A DNA stretch of 27,991 nucleotides from an uncultured Burkholderiales bacterium (GTDB lineage Bacteria > Pseudomonadota > Gammaproteobacteria > Burkholderiales > Burkholderiaceae_D), in NCBI GenBank assembly GCA_937872165.1, contig CALMOR010000032.1, positions 1-27,991 of the forward strand. The letters run 5' to 3'. A program made the position numbers and the translations under genes. The notes beneath the pieces are model-generated. The model ran no database searches. It worked only from the letters and a program-made list of their open reading frames with translations, and was not told the origin of the DNA. The stretch's first letter is position 1; each line of letters opens with the position of its first letter. Shown piece by piece: positions 15,180-23,238 of this stretch.

Positions 15180-15961
15180 GGTCTGGTCCCCGATGTGATC
15201 GTGTTGATCTCCGGGTCGGACCGATACGCGGTGACGACGAAGCCGAACGGGTTCTCGAGGCGGTCGCGCTCCTTGGCCAGAACCTTCGGCAGGTACTGGA
15301 AGACGATGCTGGCCACGTGGCGCGTGGTGACCTCCGGCACATTGCGATCGGTGAGTCTCACCACCTTGTCATAGGTGACCGTGGCCTCGCCCAGATTACC
15401 GCTGCGTCCGGACGCAGCCAGGCGAACCCCGATGACGTTGATCCGCCAGTCCTCTGCAGCGCCGATCTTCTTCTGCAGGGCGGCATCGCCTTCGAACTGA
15501 TGGTTGTAGTCGGCAAAGACAGCCGGCACGGCCATCCGCGCCACCTGATCGAAGTCACGCTGCAGGAACATCCAGCTGTAACCCTCGCGAGCACGAACGA
15601 AGGTCGCGAGGTTGTGCTTGTCGAGGGCCTCCATCGGCGGGATAGCCTCGACATTCAGGCGTTGTTGAATCGTCGTCTCGCCGGTCACGCGGTCGACGAC
15701 GATAGGAACCTCGACGACGCGGCGCAGCGGACCCTGGACGAACACCGCCGCGATACCCAACAGGCCGAGCACGAAACCGGCGACGGCCACCCGCCAGGCG
15801 CGGCGCTCCGAGCGGACGAACATCAAGGCACGGTCGACTTCCCACGCGCGGTTGACGTCGACGACATTCGCCTCGGCGGTGTCATTGCCCCGTTCGTTTC
15901 CGGGACTGCGGAGGCTATCCGCCAATGCGGCGGCCCTTCCTGGCGTCAGGACGCTAATCAT
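15176..15961 (-). CDS. virB8: VirB8 inner-membrane assembly protein
   Basis: Encodes 261 residues. A cytoplasmic N-terminus of about 55 residues is followed by one membrane segment (about 58-76) and a periplasmic NTF2-like domain. GYSWMFLQRDFDQVARMA and INVIGVRLA match the conserved parts of VirB8. VirB8 nucleates the channel and contacts VirB9 and VirB10. The stop overlaps the virB9 start as ATGA. It is 59 bp downstream of virB5, and this gap is too short to hold a normal virB7 gene. Confidence 0.9.
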   Translation of the reverse strand: MISVLTPGRAAALADSLRSPGNERGNDTAEANVVDVNRAWEVDRALMFVRSERRAWRVAVAGFVLGLLGIAAVFVQGPLRRVVEVPIVVDRVTGETTIQQRLNVEAIPPMEALDKHNLATFVRAREGYSWMFLQRDFDQVARMAVPAVFADYNHQFEGDAALQKKIGAAEDWRINVIGVRLAASGRSGNLGEATVTYDKVVRLTDRNVPEVTTRHVASIVFQYLPKVLAKERDRLENPFGFVVTAYRSDPEINTITSGTRP

Positions 15962-16020
15962 GGAAACCTCGAAAGACGGCGCTGTAAGCGGGCGCTGCGG
16001 TTAAACGACCAGGTTCGGTA

Positions 16021-16725
16021 CTAGGGCAGGTAGTCCGCCAACCGCCCCGTACGGACGAGCATCTCGTGCTGGAGCTCGCGTTCGCGCGACCGGGCGATGC
16101 GCTCCTCGCTGTCGGCCATGCCCTGCAGCATCTGCACCTGGGACATCTCGTGTGCCAGAAGCGCGTTCTCGGCGCCGATGCGGGCTTGAATCTCCTGCAC
16201 GCCTTTCTGGTCGGTCGTCGCGTCGATCTGGCCCATCAGCGACTGAATCTGCGACAGGCGGCCAGCGGCCGTCCTCATCGCATCCTGAAGGAGTCCCTTC
16301 TGCTGGTACGGCTGCGCGAGCGTTGACTGGCAGTTGGTACGGGCGGTGCCATTCAGGTCCAGGCAGTTGTAGACCATGCGGGCGTCGCGCAGCACCCGAG
16401 CCGTGGCGTTCAAGCCGGCGTAGCCCGAGGTGTCGATCGCGTTGAGGTAGGTGTAGGCCTGTGCGGGAACATAGTTCTTCAACACAGGATTGTTGAACAC
16501 GTTGCCGAGGTTGCGGACGCCGTTGATGCTGTTGAGCTGCTGTTGCAACTGGGTGATCTGCTGCACCTGGTTCTCGATCGACGTGATGTCGTCGAGCACC
16601 TGCTGGATGGTCTGGATCAGATTGGCGACATCGATGACCGGGATGCCCTGCGCCCGGACTTCGCTGGCCCCGAAAACGCCCGTCATGACGAAGGCGGCAG
16701 CAGTAATCTTGAAGCGAGTGTGCAT
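16021..16725 (-). CDS. virB5: VirB5 pilus-tip adhesin-like protein
   Basis: Encodes 234 residues. The ATG at 16725 is chosen because AGGAG lies 7 bases upstream and a signal peptide follows immediately, with cleavage likely after SEVRA. The mature part is helical and Gln-rich, with VDVANLIQTIQQVLDDI and NQVQQITQLQQQLNSINGVR, then long charged helices at the C-terminus, the pattern of P-type VirB5/TraC proteins. VirB5 is a minor pilus component thought to mediate cell contact. The gene follows virB6 here, while in the classical order it precedes it. The stop is TAG at 16021. Confidence 0.85.
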   Translation of the reverse strand: MHTRFKITAAAFVMTGVFGASEVRAQGIPVIDVANLIQTIQQVLDDITSIENQVQQITQLQQQLNSINGVRNLGNVFNNPVLKNYVPAQAYTYLNAIDTSGYAGLNATARVLRDARMVYNCLDLNGTARTNCQSTLAQPYQQKGLLQDAMRTAAGRLSQIQSLMGQIDATTDQKGVQEIQARIGAENALLAHEMSQVQMLQGMADSEERIARSRERELQHEMLVRTGRLADYLP

Positions 16726-16751
16726 GGCGACGCTCCTGTGCTCGTTGACGA

Positions 16752-17864
16752 TCACGCCCGACCGCGCAGTGCGGCGAGCTTGTAGGCGGCGGTACGTACC
16801 GCGCCGTAACCCTGACGGACCATCGCGCCGGCACCGCCGGCGAAGGTGCCCGCGAAACGACCGGTGGCGGCAGTCACGGCTCCCGTAGCAGCGCCTGCGA
16901 CGTATGGCAGACCGGCACCGGCCCTGACGACGCCACCGCCGGCGGCAGCGCCGGCTCCCGATGGCCCGACACCCCTTGCGGAAATGGCCGATCGCAGACC
17001 CGAGACCATCATTGCGTTCTGGATCATCTGGATCCCTTGGTGGACCGCTGCTCCCCCGGTGAGAGCGGAGGCGAGGCTCGGGGCCTGGAAGCAGATGATG
17101 GCCATGAGTATCATCACGACGCAGTACTTCAGGGACTCGCCGACGACGTTGAATGTCGGCCCGAGGAATCCACCCTGAGACTGCACGACCTGGACCATGG
17201 CCTGGCCCATGTAGACGCTCAGGCCCAGGGCGAAGAATGCGAACCAGGTCAGCACTACTGCATTGAGCACCATAGACAGCCAGCTATCGAAGAAGCGGGC
17301 GGTCGGCCGCCATACAAGACACAGGATGAACAATGGCCCCACCGCTATCACGAAGGTCAGGAGTACCTTCGACAGCGTGACGACGAACAGCGCGATACAA
17401 AGGAAAAGGACGTTTCCGACCGAGCACACGACTGCTGCAAAGAGCAGGTCCAGCCGCATGATTCCCGCATCCTTCAGCAGGTCGAGAACCAGCAGGCTCG
17501 CTTGATCGTTGAATGCGTCGAGCAGTGCATACGGCGAGGTCACCGTCATCGGGTTCGTCGCAGCCGGCAGGAACGTCGATGCCACGCCGATGGCGAGGGC
17601 ATTGGCCGTGTCCGACACGTTGCTGATGTAGACGCCCGACTGAAGCGCGAACGCGAGGACGAAGCCGATCTTGAATACCTTCCATACGAACGTTGGAAGC
17701 GTCTCGGGCACCTCATTGCGAAGCACGGCCCATCCGTAAAGCATGACCCAGAGCGTCATGCAGATCAGCGCCAGGGGCGCGATCGCGGCCATCAACGATG
17801 ACACGACGCTGAGGACATACGTCCCGAGAATCGTGGTGAACTGATTGCCGACCCAGGTGAACAT
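16752..17864 (-). CDS. virB6: VirB6 polytopic channel protein
   Basis: Encodes about 370 residues from the ATG at 17864, reading MFTWVGNQFTTILGTYVLS, a typical start for the VirB6/TrbL family. An upstream ATG at 17921 is possible and would overlap the previous gene by 43 bp; neither start has a strong SD. Five or more hydrophobic segments are visible, with the central VLLTFVIAVGPLFILCLVWR typical of VirB6. The C-terminal 90 residues are rich in Gly and Ala, with a basic end. VirB6 forms part of the inner-membrane channel and contacts the DNA in transit. It lies between the Cys-rich gene and virB5. Confidence 0.88.
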   Translation of the reverse strand: MFTWVGNQFTTILGTYVLSVVSSLMAAIAPLALICMTLWVMLYGWAVLRNEVPETLPTFVWKVFKIGFVLAFALQSGVYISNVSDTANALAIGVASTFLPAATNPMTVTSPYALLDAFNDQASLLVLDLLKDAGIMRLDLLFAAVVCSVGNVLFLCIALFVVTLSKVLLTFVIAVGPLFILCLVWRPTARFFDSWLSMVLNAVVLTWFAFFALGLSVYMGQAMVQVVQSQGGFLGPTFNVVGESLKYCVVMILMAIICFQAPSLASALTGGAAVHQGIQMIQNAMMVSGLRSAISARGVGPSGAGAAAGGGVVRAGAGLPYVAGAATGAVTAATGRFAGTFAGGAGAMVRQGYGAVRTAAYKLAALRGRA

Positions 17865-17878
17865 GGCGAAGGCACCGG

Positions 17879-18286
17879 TTACTGCACCACCGGAGTTGGC
17901 AAGTTCCTGATGCTCGCGCATCCCTTGCCCAAGTCCGGGTAAGAGCAGTGCTTCCACTCTGCGCCAATCTTGACGACCCACACGCGCGACCGCTTTTCCG
18001 AGCCGTACGTCGAGGCCCGGCAGGTCGACGGTCTCGCATAGACCTCGGTGCATTCCATCAGACCTGCAGGGGTCTCGACCATCTTCCAGCCGCCGCCCGA
18101 ACAACCGGCCTCCGTTGCCGGACAGGGTTTCGCCAGCAGCGCCCCCATGGTCGGCGGTGTCTCCACCTTCCGGGTTCCGTCGGACATCAACCTGACGGCT
18201 TCGTTACCCTTCACGAACTGGGCGCTGGCCGTGGAGGCTGCTAGTGCGAGCGCGATGGGCACGAGATGGTGAATGACAGACTTCAT
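17879..18286 (-). CDS. Small secreted six-cysteine protein of the transfer operon
   Basis: Encodes 135 residues. The ATG at 18286 overlaps the virB4 stop as ATGA and follows a GAGGAG ribosome binding site. An N-terminal signal peptide ends near ASTASA-QF. The mature part has six cysteines: C in KPCPATEAGC (two), MEC, STC, KHC and KGC. This suggests up to three disulfide bonds in the periplasm. I do not recognise a family. It stands between virB4 and virB6, where virB5 is found in many systems, but it has no VirB5-like helices; a real VirB5 lies further on. It could be a channel- or pilus-associated accessory factor. The function is unknown. Confidence 0.75.
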   Translation of the reverse strand: MKSVIHHLVPIALALAASTASAQFVKGNEAVRLMSDGTRKVETPPTMGALLAKPCPATEAGCSGGGWKMVETPAGLMECTEVYARPSTCRASTYGSEKRSRVWVVKIGAEWKHCSYPDLGKGCASIRNLPTPVVQ

Positions 18287-20775
18287 GTCGCACTCCTCAA
18301 GGTCCGATGCTTGCGGTCGTGAACTTCGCGAAGAAAGACGGGCAGCCACCGGGACGGATCGTTGCCATGCTGTTCGCGCACGGTGTCGAGGATCGCCACG
18401 TTGTCGGTGGTGGCCGAGAGCACGGTGACGAAGTCTTCGAGCCCGGCGAGGTCCAGCTCGCAGATCGCACTGGCATGGCCCTGCTTGACGAGGAATCGAC
18501 GGCCACCCTGGGCGCTCAGGCTGCGGACGATGTCGAACTCCGCCTGGCTGAGGCCGAAGCCGTCGACGTATTCCTCACGCACCGCCTCCGGGTTGGCCAG
18601 GAAGATCTTCGTCACGCTCTGCTCGATCATCGTGCGGCCGATCGGGTGGCGCAGGACGTCGGAAGGACTCTGCGTATCGAAGATGCCCAGCCCGTTCTGC
18701 TTGCGGATCGTCTTCTGCTTCTGCTTTGCGAAGTCGCTGAAGATTTCGTGGTCCAGTGCCTTCCAGAACTCGGAGATCACATAGATCAGGCGCTCGCCAT
18801 CGACGAGCTCTTCCATCACCTGAAGCAGGTACATCATCACCGGCGTACGAACCTCGGGCAGTTCGAGAAATTCGGTCGTGTCGAAACCGATGACCGGTGC
18901 GGCGCGCAAGTCGAGCAGTCGATCGTCGGCTTCGTCGAAGACCCAACCGAGCGCGCCACCTTCACACCATCGTCCGAGCCGCTCGAAGAGGCTGTTCTCG
19001 CCGAACTTCGGAAGGTTCTGGCGCACGGTCGAGAAGCGGCGCAGACGTGCGGGCATCAACGCCACCGCCTTCACGGCATCGGCGATCGCACGTTCGTCCG
19101 ATGGCAGCAGCGGCATTGCCGGAGTGGCCAGACAGGTGCGGATCAACTGCTCCCAGAACTGCATGCGGGCGGGTGTCGGTTCGCGTTGTAGCGGGTTGCA
19201 CCCGGTGGGCTCGCCGGCCTCCAGCGCGAAGTAGCAACCGCCCAGCGCACGCAGAGTGATCTCGCAGCCCCGGTCCAGGTCGAAGAGGACGAGGCGAGGT
19301 GCCGGCTCCCATTTGCGGGTGAGCGCGAGCAGGAACATCTCGAGCGTCGTCTTGCCGACGCCTGTCGAACCGATGATCAAGGTGTTCCCGGGCAGCTTCT
19401 TGTCGCCGGAGTCCTCACCCTCGGGGCTGCTGTGGAGGTTCAGGTAGAAGGGCTGTCCGGAGGGAGTACGGAGCAGTGCGAGCGCTTCACCCCAGGGGTT
19501 TCCATCGCGCTTGCCGCGCGCGAAGTTGTGCCCGCTGGCCAATGCCGCGAAGGCGCGCGACGACAGCTTGGCGTCGCGCGGCCGCCATTGCCAGTTGCCA
19601 GGGATCTGGGCGAACCAGGCTGCATCGGCAACCAGATCGACCGGCGACATCTGCAGGCTCGAAGCTTCGCCGACGGCGCCGGTCGCCTGCGCCGCCCGGC
19701 GCCCTGCATCGGCCACGTTCTCGCCGAAGACGATCAGGCTGTAGTGGTATTCCCCCATGCAGAACTGGCCGTCGCCGAGTTCGTTCAGGGCGACGTCCAT
19801 TTCGGCGACCTGGCTCGCGACGACGTCGTCGCTCGCGATCAACTGGTCACGCTGAAGTTCGAGAGCTCGCATCGCCTCGCGTCGCGGCAGGATCGAGAAG
19901 CTCTGCGTCTCGATGAACTCGCTTGGTTCGTAGAGCAGGGCGTTCAGGACGCCGGGCTCGACGGCGTCGGCGTACTCCTTGATGTCGACCAGGGCCGCAT
20001 ACCGGCGCTGGTCACCTTGACGCAGCTCCAGCTTGTCGCCGCCAAAGGACAGGCGTGCGGTCGGGAGAGTCCGGTACAGCGGTCCCGACGTCAGCGGTAC
20101 CTGGCGCCAGAAGCCGTTGACGACATAGCCGAGGAATTCGGCTATCTCGGAATAGGTTCGACCGCGGTGTTCTCGTGCGCCCAGTAGCCTCGGACCGAAA
20201 CCGCGCAGTACCCGGCCGACCAGCGCGCTACGTTCTTCGACGACGCGCAAGGCTTCGGCCTGAGCCTCAGCGATAGCGGCTCGCGCGCGTTGGGTCGACT
20301 GCAGGGCGCGGCCCACGCGGGAGACGTTGGGTCGATAGACCAAGGTTAGGTAGAGCTCGTTGCTCATCATCCTGCGTTGAGCGAGCTTTTCCTGATAGGC
20401 GCGCGAAAGGTCACGCGCGAATCCCGGCTGCATCGGGTCCTGCAGCATGTCGCTGACCGCGCGGTGCAGGCGGTGCGTCCAGACCGCCCACTGGCCGCCG
20501 GCCAGGTTGCGCAACAAGCTGCACAGCGCCTCGTGCCGCTCGGCTATCTGGTGTTCATCAGCGCATTCGAAGGCGACGCCATCGAGCCGCCACACGCGCA
20601 GGTAATCCCCGCCGCGCGTGATCACGTCATGCGCGCTCACCAGCGACGAGAAGGGTATGAAGCCGGCCAGCGGGTTTTCTGACCTGGCACGGGCCCAGAA
20701 CTGGGGGCTCGGAGTGCCGCGATCGTTGCGAGCCGCCTTCTTGTACGCACCCCTGCCTTCAAAGATGCCAAGCAT
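18283..20775 (-). CDS. virB4: VirB4 ATPase
   Basis: Encodes 830 residues, a normal VirB4 length. The N-terminal CagE/TrbE/VirB domain is followed by a C-terminal ATPase domain. Walker A is LIIGSTGVGKTTLEMFLLAL at about residue 462-480. The Walker B region reads RLIYVISEFWKALDHE near residue 665; in most relatives the residue before Glu is Asp, while here it is Ser. Later, KQKQKTIRKQNGLGIFDTQS gives the motif C region. VirB4 powers pilus assembly and substrate transfer at the inner membrane. The start overlaps virB3 by 17 bp and the stop overlaps the next gene by ATGA. Confidence 0.94.
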   Translation of the reverse strand: MLGIFEGRGAYKKAARNDRGTPSPQFWARARSENPLAGFIPFSSLVSAHDVITRGGDYLRVWRLDGVAFECADEHQIAERHEALCSLLRNLAGGQWAVWTHRLHRAVSDMLQDPMQPGFARDLSRAYQEKLAQRRMMSNELYLTLVYRPNVSRVGRALQSTQRARAAIAEAQAEALRVVEERSALVGRVLRGFGPRLLGAREHRGRTYSEIAEFLGYVVNGFWRQVPLTSGPLYRTLPTARLSFGGDKLELRQGDQRRYAALVDIKEYADAVEPGVLNALLYEPSEFIETQSFSILPRREAMRALELQRDQLIASDDVVASQVAEMDVALNELGDGQFCMGEYHYSLIVFGENVADAGRRAAQATGAVGEASSLQMSPVDLVADAAWFAQIPGNWQWRPRDAKLSSRAFAALASGHNFARGKRDGNPWGEALALLRTPSGQPFYLNLHSSPEGEDSGDKKLPGNTLIIGSTGVGKTTLEMFLLALTRKWEPAPRLVLFDLDRGCEITLRALGGCYFALEAGEPTGCNPLQREPTPARMQFWEQLIRTCLATPAMPLLPSDERAIADAVKAVALMPARLRRFSTVRQNLPKFGENSLFERLGRWCEGGALGWVFDEADDRLLDLRAAPVIGFDTTEFLELPEVRTPVMMYLLQVMEELVDGERLIYVISEFWKALDHEIFSDFAKQKQKTIRKQNGLGIFDTQSPSDVLRHPIGRTMIEQSVTKIFLANPEAVREEYVDGFGLSQAEFDIVRSLSAQGGRRFLVKQGHASAICELDLAGLEDFVTVLSATTDNVAILDTVREQHGNDPSRWLPVFLREVHDRKHRTLRSAT

Positions 20776-21091
20776 CGCGTGCTCCCCGATAGAGGGTCGG
20801 TGCGTAACTGCGCGCCCGCCAGAACTGGTTGTTGCGGTCGTGCAGGCGCAGCTTCAAGGCGACGAATATCTGCCGGAAGCGCTGGTCGTCCCTGGAGGTC
20901 ACGTAGCGCATCCAGAGCAGCGTCGGGACGAAGGCCAACACGACACCGAGTGCGATCCACCAGCTCAGCAATACGCCTCCCCACATGATCAACAACATGC
21001 CGGTGCCCATGAGCACGACGAGTGGGACGAGCGGAATACCCAGCTTCATGGCGGGGCGGGTGGCGCCTTTATAGATGGCTTCGCTGTGCAC
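20759..21091 (-). CDS. virB3: VirB3 inner-membrane protein
   Basis: Encodes 110 residues. The start region, IYKGATRPAMKLGIPLVPL, is the conserved N-terminus of VirB3 proteins. Two hydrophobic segments at about residues 17-34 and 38-58 form a hairpin in the inner membrane. The C-terminal part is charged. VirB3 works with VirB4 in pilus biogenesis and is sometimes fused to it; here the genes overlap by 17 bp. Size and context fit the family. Confidence 0.88.
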   Translation of the reverse strand: MHSEAIYKGATRPAMKLGIPLVPLVVLMGTGMLLIMWGGVLLSWWIALGVVLAFVPTLLWMRYVTSRDDQRFRQIFVALKLRLHDRNNQFWRARSYAPTLYRGARDAWHL

Positions 21092-21106
21092 GGCGTCTTC
21101 CCCGGT

Positions 21107-21397
21107 TCAGCTCACGATGTAGCTTGCGAAGGCCGCCGCGCCGCCGACGAGCGTGCCGCCGATCAGCACGTTGGCCACGTCGGCCAGACGAGCGCCCTGG
21201 AAGATCATCTTGAACCCGGCCCAGATGATCGCGATCGTCACCACGGCGACCGAGATCGTGACGAGGATCGTGTTGATGTTCGTCACCGTCGTGTTGATCT
21301 TGTCGAAGCCCTGGGCCAGCGCTGCCCGGGACGACATGAGCAGGAGCAGGGAAGCCACGCAACCTGAGGCGCGCCGGGATAAGAGCTCGTTGTTCAT
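21107..21397 (-). CDS. virB2: VirB2 pilin
   Basis: Encodes 96 residues. The ATG at 21397 overlaps the virB1 stop as ATGA. A signal peptide ends at SRAALA-QG. The mature pilin has two hydrophobic segments: TILVTISVAVVTIAIIWAGF, then a short polar loop (KMIFQGARLADV), then a segment starting NVLIGGTLVGGAA. This is the VirB2/TrbC fold, which polymerises into the conjugative pilus. It is placed between virB1 and virB3 as in classical operons. Confidence 0.9.
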   Translation of the reverse strand: MNNELLSRRASGCVASLLLLMSSRAALAQGFDKINTTVTNINTILVTISVAVVTIAIIWAGFKMIFQGARLADVANVLIGGTLVGGAAAFASYIVS

Positions 21398-21903
21398 ACC
21401 TTCTCCCTCGATTGCGCATTGCGAACCGGACGCGCCCCATGGCCCATGGCGGCCACGACCCGTTGGACATAGCCGTGGCGGAAACCGGTGATGAAATTGC
21501 CGCTGTAGTAGCAGGACAGGGCCTTTCGAAGCGACGACTGATCCACGGCCGCGTTCTGAATCGGTGCATGCGCGCGGTCGAAGCAATCCACCAGCACGGT
21601 CTGCATCGCTGCCAGGTTGACGCAGGGCTCGAATGCCGAGTCCAGCGTCAAGCCCAGCCGCGTGAAATTTCCGACATTGATCTGGCTTAGGCCGACGCTG
21701 AAGTTCCAGCCGCCTGCCTGTAGCGCTCGGACCGTTGCCATGGCTTCTGCGCGGTGGCGCGGCTGATGCACCAGCGCACCGCCGACTACGCCGATCGCCC
21801 AAGGGTTGAAGTCGCTCTCGACGCGGACCAATGCGCGAGCGGTGTCCGCATGGACCTGTGGTGCGCAGACCAGCAACAGTGCAATCAAAGCGGATGCATC
21901 CAT
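21394..21903 (-). CDS. virB1: VirB1 lytic transglycosylase
   Basis: Encodes 169 residues. The ATG at 21903 is chosen for the AAGGA 8 bases upstream; an in-frame TTG at 21918 is weaker. A short N-terminal hydrophobic segment ends near QVHA and acts as a signal. LVRVESDFNPWAIG carries the catalytic Glu29, and GLSQINVGNF near residue 71 is the second hallmark of this soluble lytic transglycosylase fold. The enzyme opens peptidoglycan locally so the channel can be built. It is the first gene of the transfer operon, 169 bp downstream of the LuxR-type regulator gene. Confidence 0.9.
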   Translation of the reverse strand: MDASALIALLLVCAPQVHADTARALVRVESDFNPWAIGVVGGALVHQPRHRAEAMATVRALQAGGWNFSVGLSQINVGNFTRLGLTLDSAFEPCVNLAAMQTVLVDCFDRAHAPIQNAAVDQSSLRKALSCYYSGNFITGFRHGYVQRVVAAMGHGARPVRNAQSREKV

Positions 21904-22072
21904 GGCCTGATCCTTCAACGGTCCGACGCGGGCAGCGAGACAAATTGCTCTGGCTTGAATCGTTCATCGACTTGCAATGCTGACTCCCGAATCGCTGTCT
22001 GGAAATTTAGATCGGACCCAACAACTGCAGAGCGATGACTTCTCTCTTTGAATCATCAAGCCTGTGTCATTA
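21904..22072. promoter_or_regulatory. Upstream region of the transfer operon
   Basis: A 169-bp spacer between the luxR-type gene and virB1. It is more A+T-rich than its surroundings, with the stretch AAATTTAGAT near 22004-22013. Arms GGCTTGA (near 21951) and TCAAGCC (near 22055) form a widely spaced inverted repeat. No clear sigma-70 promoter or lux-box palindrome is recognised. This is the only sizeable gap ahead of virB1, so the transfer promoter is most likely here. Confidence 0.4.
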
Positions 22073-22825
22073 CTAAACGACGATCAGCCCGCACTCGATG
22101 GCGACGCGGGCTGCCGCCCGTCGATTGCGCACGCCCAACTTTGCGATGATTCTCTGGAACCGGGAATTGATCGACTCGCAACTCACCTGCATCTCGTACG
22201 CGATCTGTTTGCTGCTCAGGCCGGCGCAATGGCGTGCTAAAAGTCGGACTTCAGCCTCGGAGAGATGTGTGCGCTGCGCCAGTTGCCGTTGCTCGTGGAC
22301 GGCCCACCATTCATGCAGCTCCATCGCGAGACTTCTCGCGGCAACCTGCAGCTTCACGAACGACGGATCCTCGAAGTAGCCGGCAACCGAATGCCCGAGA
22401 CAAAGAAGGCTGACGCGGTTGCCCGACCGGCCCGAATGCGCCGGAACGAGCATTGCCGAAGCGAATCCCGCCCGCAGTGCAATGTCCATGGCACTCTGCG
22501 GTTCACCGGACGATGACTCGAGCTGCGTGGCGCGCACGGGTGTCGAGTGCCGTGCCGCATAGACGAGCCACGGGTTCTTCTCCAGCGGGCAGCCGGCACG
22601 ATAGCGGTGCCACCAGCTGGGATCGCAATCAAGGACGAATGCATAGCTGGCGTCGGTGCCTTCGCCGCTGATACTGGCGAAGAAGGAGCGCTCCGCGCCC
22701 AGTGCCACGGTGGCGCGGTGTAGTAGCGCTTGAATCTCGCCACGATCGGTTGCCTGCGTGATGCTCTCGGCCAGTTCTGCGAGACCCGTACGAACCGAAG
22801 GGTGCGCGGTGGCTTCGGGAAGCAT
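22073..22825 (-). CDS. LuxR-type regulator with autoinducer-binding-like domain
   Basis: Encodes 250 residues from the ATG at 22825. The N-terminal 170 residues resemble the autoinducer-binding domain, with WWHRYRAGCPLEKNPWLVYA at about 71-90 and GFASAMLVPAHSGRSGNRVS at 120-139. The C-terminal LSEAEVRLLARHCAGLSSKQ and VSCESINSRFQRIIAKLGV form the LuxR helix-turn-helix. Compared with TraR/LuxR, the W-x3-Y pair is kept. The Asp of the D-P pair is Asn (N84-P85), and the Trp further on is not evident. Such changes are known in LuxR solos that sense other molecules. No luxI is present. The gene lies just upstream of virB1 and could control it. The ligand is unknown. Confidence 0.8.
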   Translation of the reverse strand: MLPEATAHPSVRTGLAELAESITQATDRGEIQALLHRATVALGAERSFFASISGEGTDASYAFVLDCDPSWWHRYRAGCPLEKNPWLVYAARHSTPVRATQLESSSGEPQSAMDIALRAGFASAMLVPAHSGRSGNRVSLLCLGHSVAGYFEDPSFVKLQVAARSLAMELHEWWAVHEQRQLAQRTHLSEAEVRLLARHCAGLSSKQIAYEMQVSCESINSRFQRIIAKLGVRNRRAAARVAIECGLIVV

Positions 22826-22827
22826 GC

Positions 22828-23148
22828 TCACAGTTCGTTTCGCAAGAGAGCGTCGACGTCCCTGCGAACCTGCTCGAGCACGATGGGCGCCGAGAACCGC
22901 ATCGGGTCGCCGGCGCACCAGTCTTCGAAGGACGATGGCCGAGTGAACGCGGCAACGACTACTACGCGTGGTTCATTCGATCGATGTTCGTCGCGAACGA
23001 GGACTACACCGCAGTCATTGCGATGAAGCGTCACCCTGACTTCGCCCTGCGCAGAATCGCGGGTCCTGCGGCGCATCGACGGTGCGTGGACCGCCGCTTC
23101 GACCGAACGGCCGATCCGTGATGGTGTCTGCCGTGTCGTGAAAGTCAT
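22828..23148 (-). CDS. Small unknown protein in the regulatory block
   Basis: Encodes 106 residues. Its stop is 2 bp before the luxR-type start, so the two are likely co-expressed. The C-terminal 70 residues look folded and alternate strands and a helix: EVRVTLHRNDCGVVLVRDE, EPRVVVVAAFTRPSSFEDW and a final helix, VRRDVDALLRNEL. The first 30 residues are basic and may be disordered, so a later start is possible. I do not recognise a family. It is placed between the carotenoid oxygenase gene and the luxR-type gene, and may modulate one of them; this is inference. Confidence 0.5.
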   Translation of the reverse strand: MTFTTRQTPSRIGRSVEAAVHAPSMRRRTRDSAQGEVRVTLHRNDCGVVLVRDEHRSNEPRVVVVAAFTRPSSFEDWCAGDPMRFSAPIVLEQVRRDVDALLRNEL

Positions 23149-23238
23149 TGGACGCTCGTGGGGCTCGTTGATGTCCCATGATCGTCATCGACGAATCAGC
23201 CGGCAATATGGACTTGCTCACTGCAAGATCGTTGAACC

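Noticed and set aside
21951..22061. GGCTTGA and TCAAGCC arms upstream of virB1 as a LuxR-type operator
   Set aside because: The arms are 7 bp and about 100 bp apart, while lux-type boxes are compact dyads of 18-20 bp. Mentioned only as a weak feature of the region.
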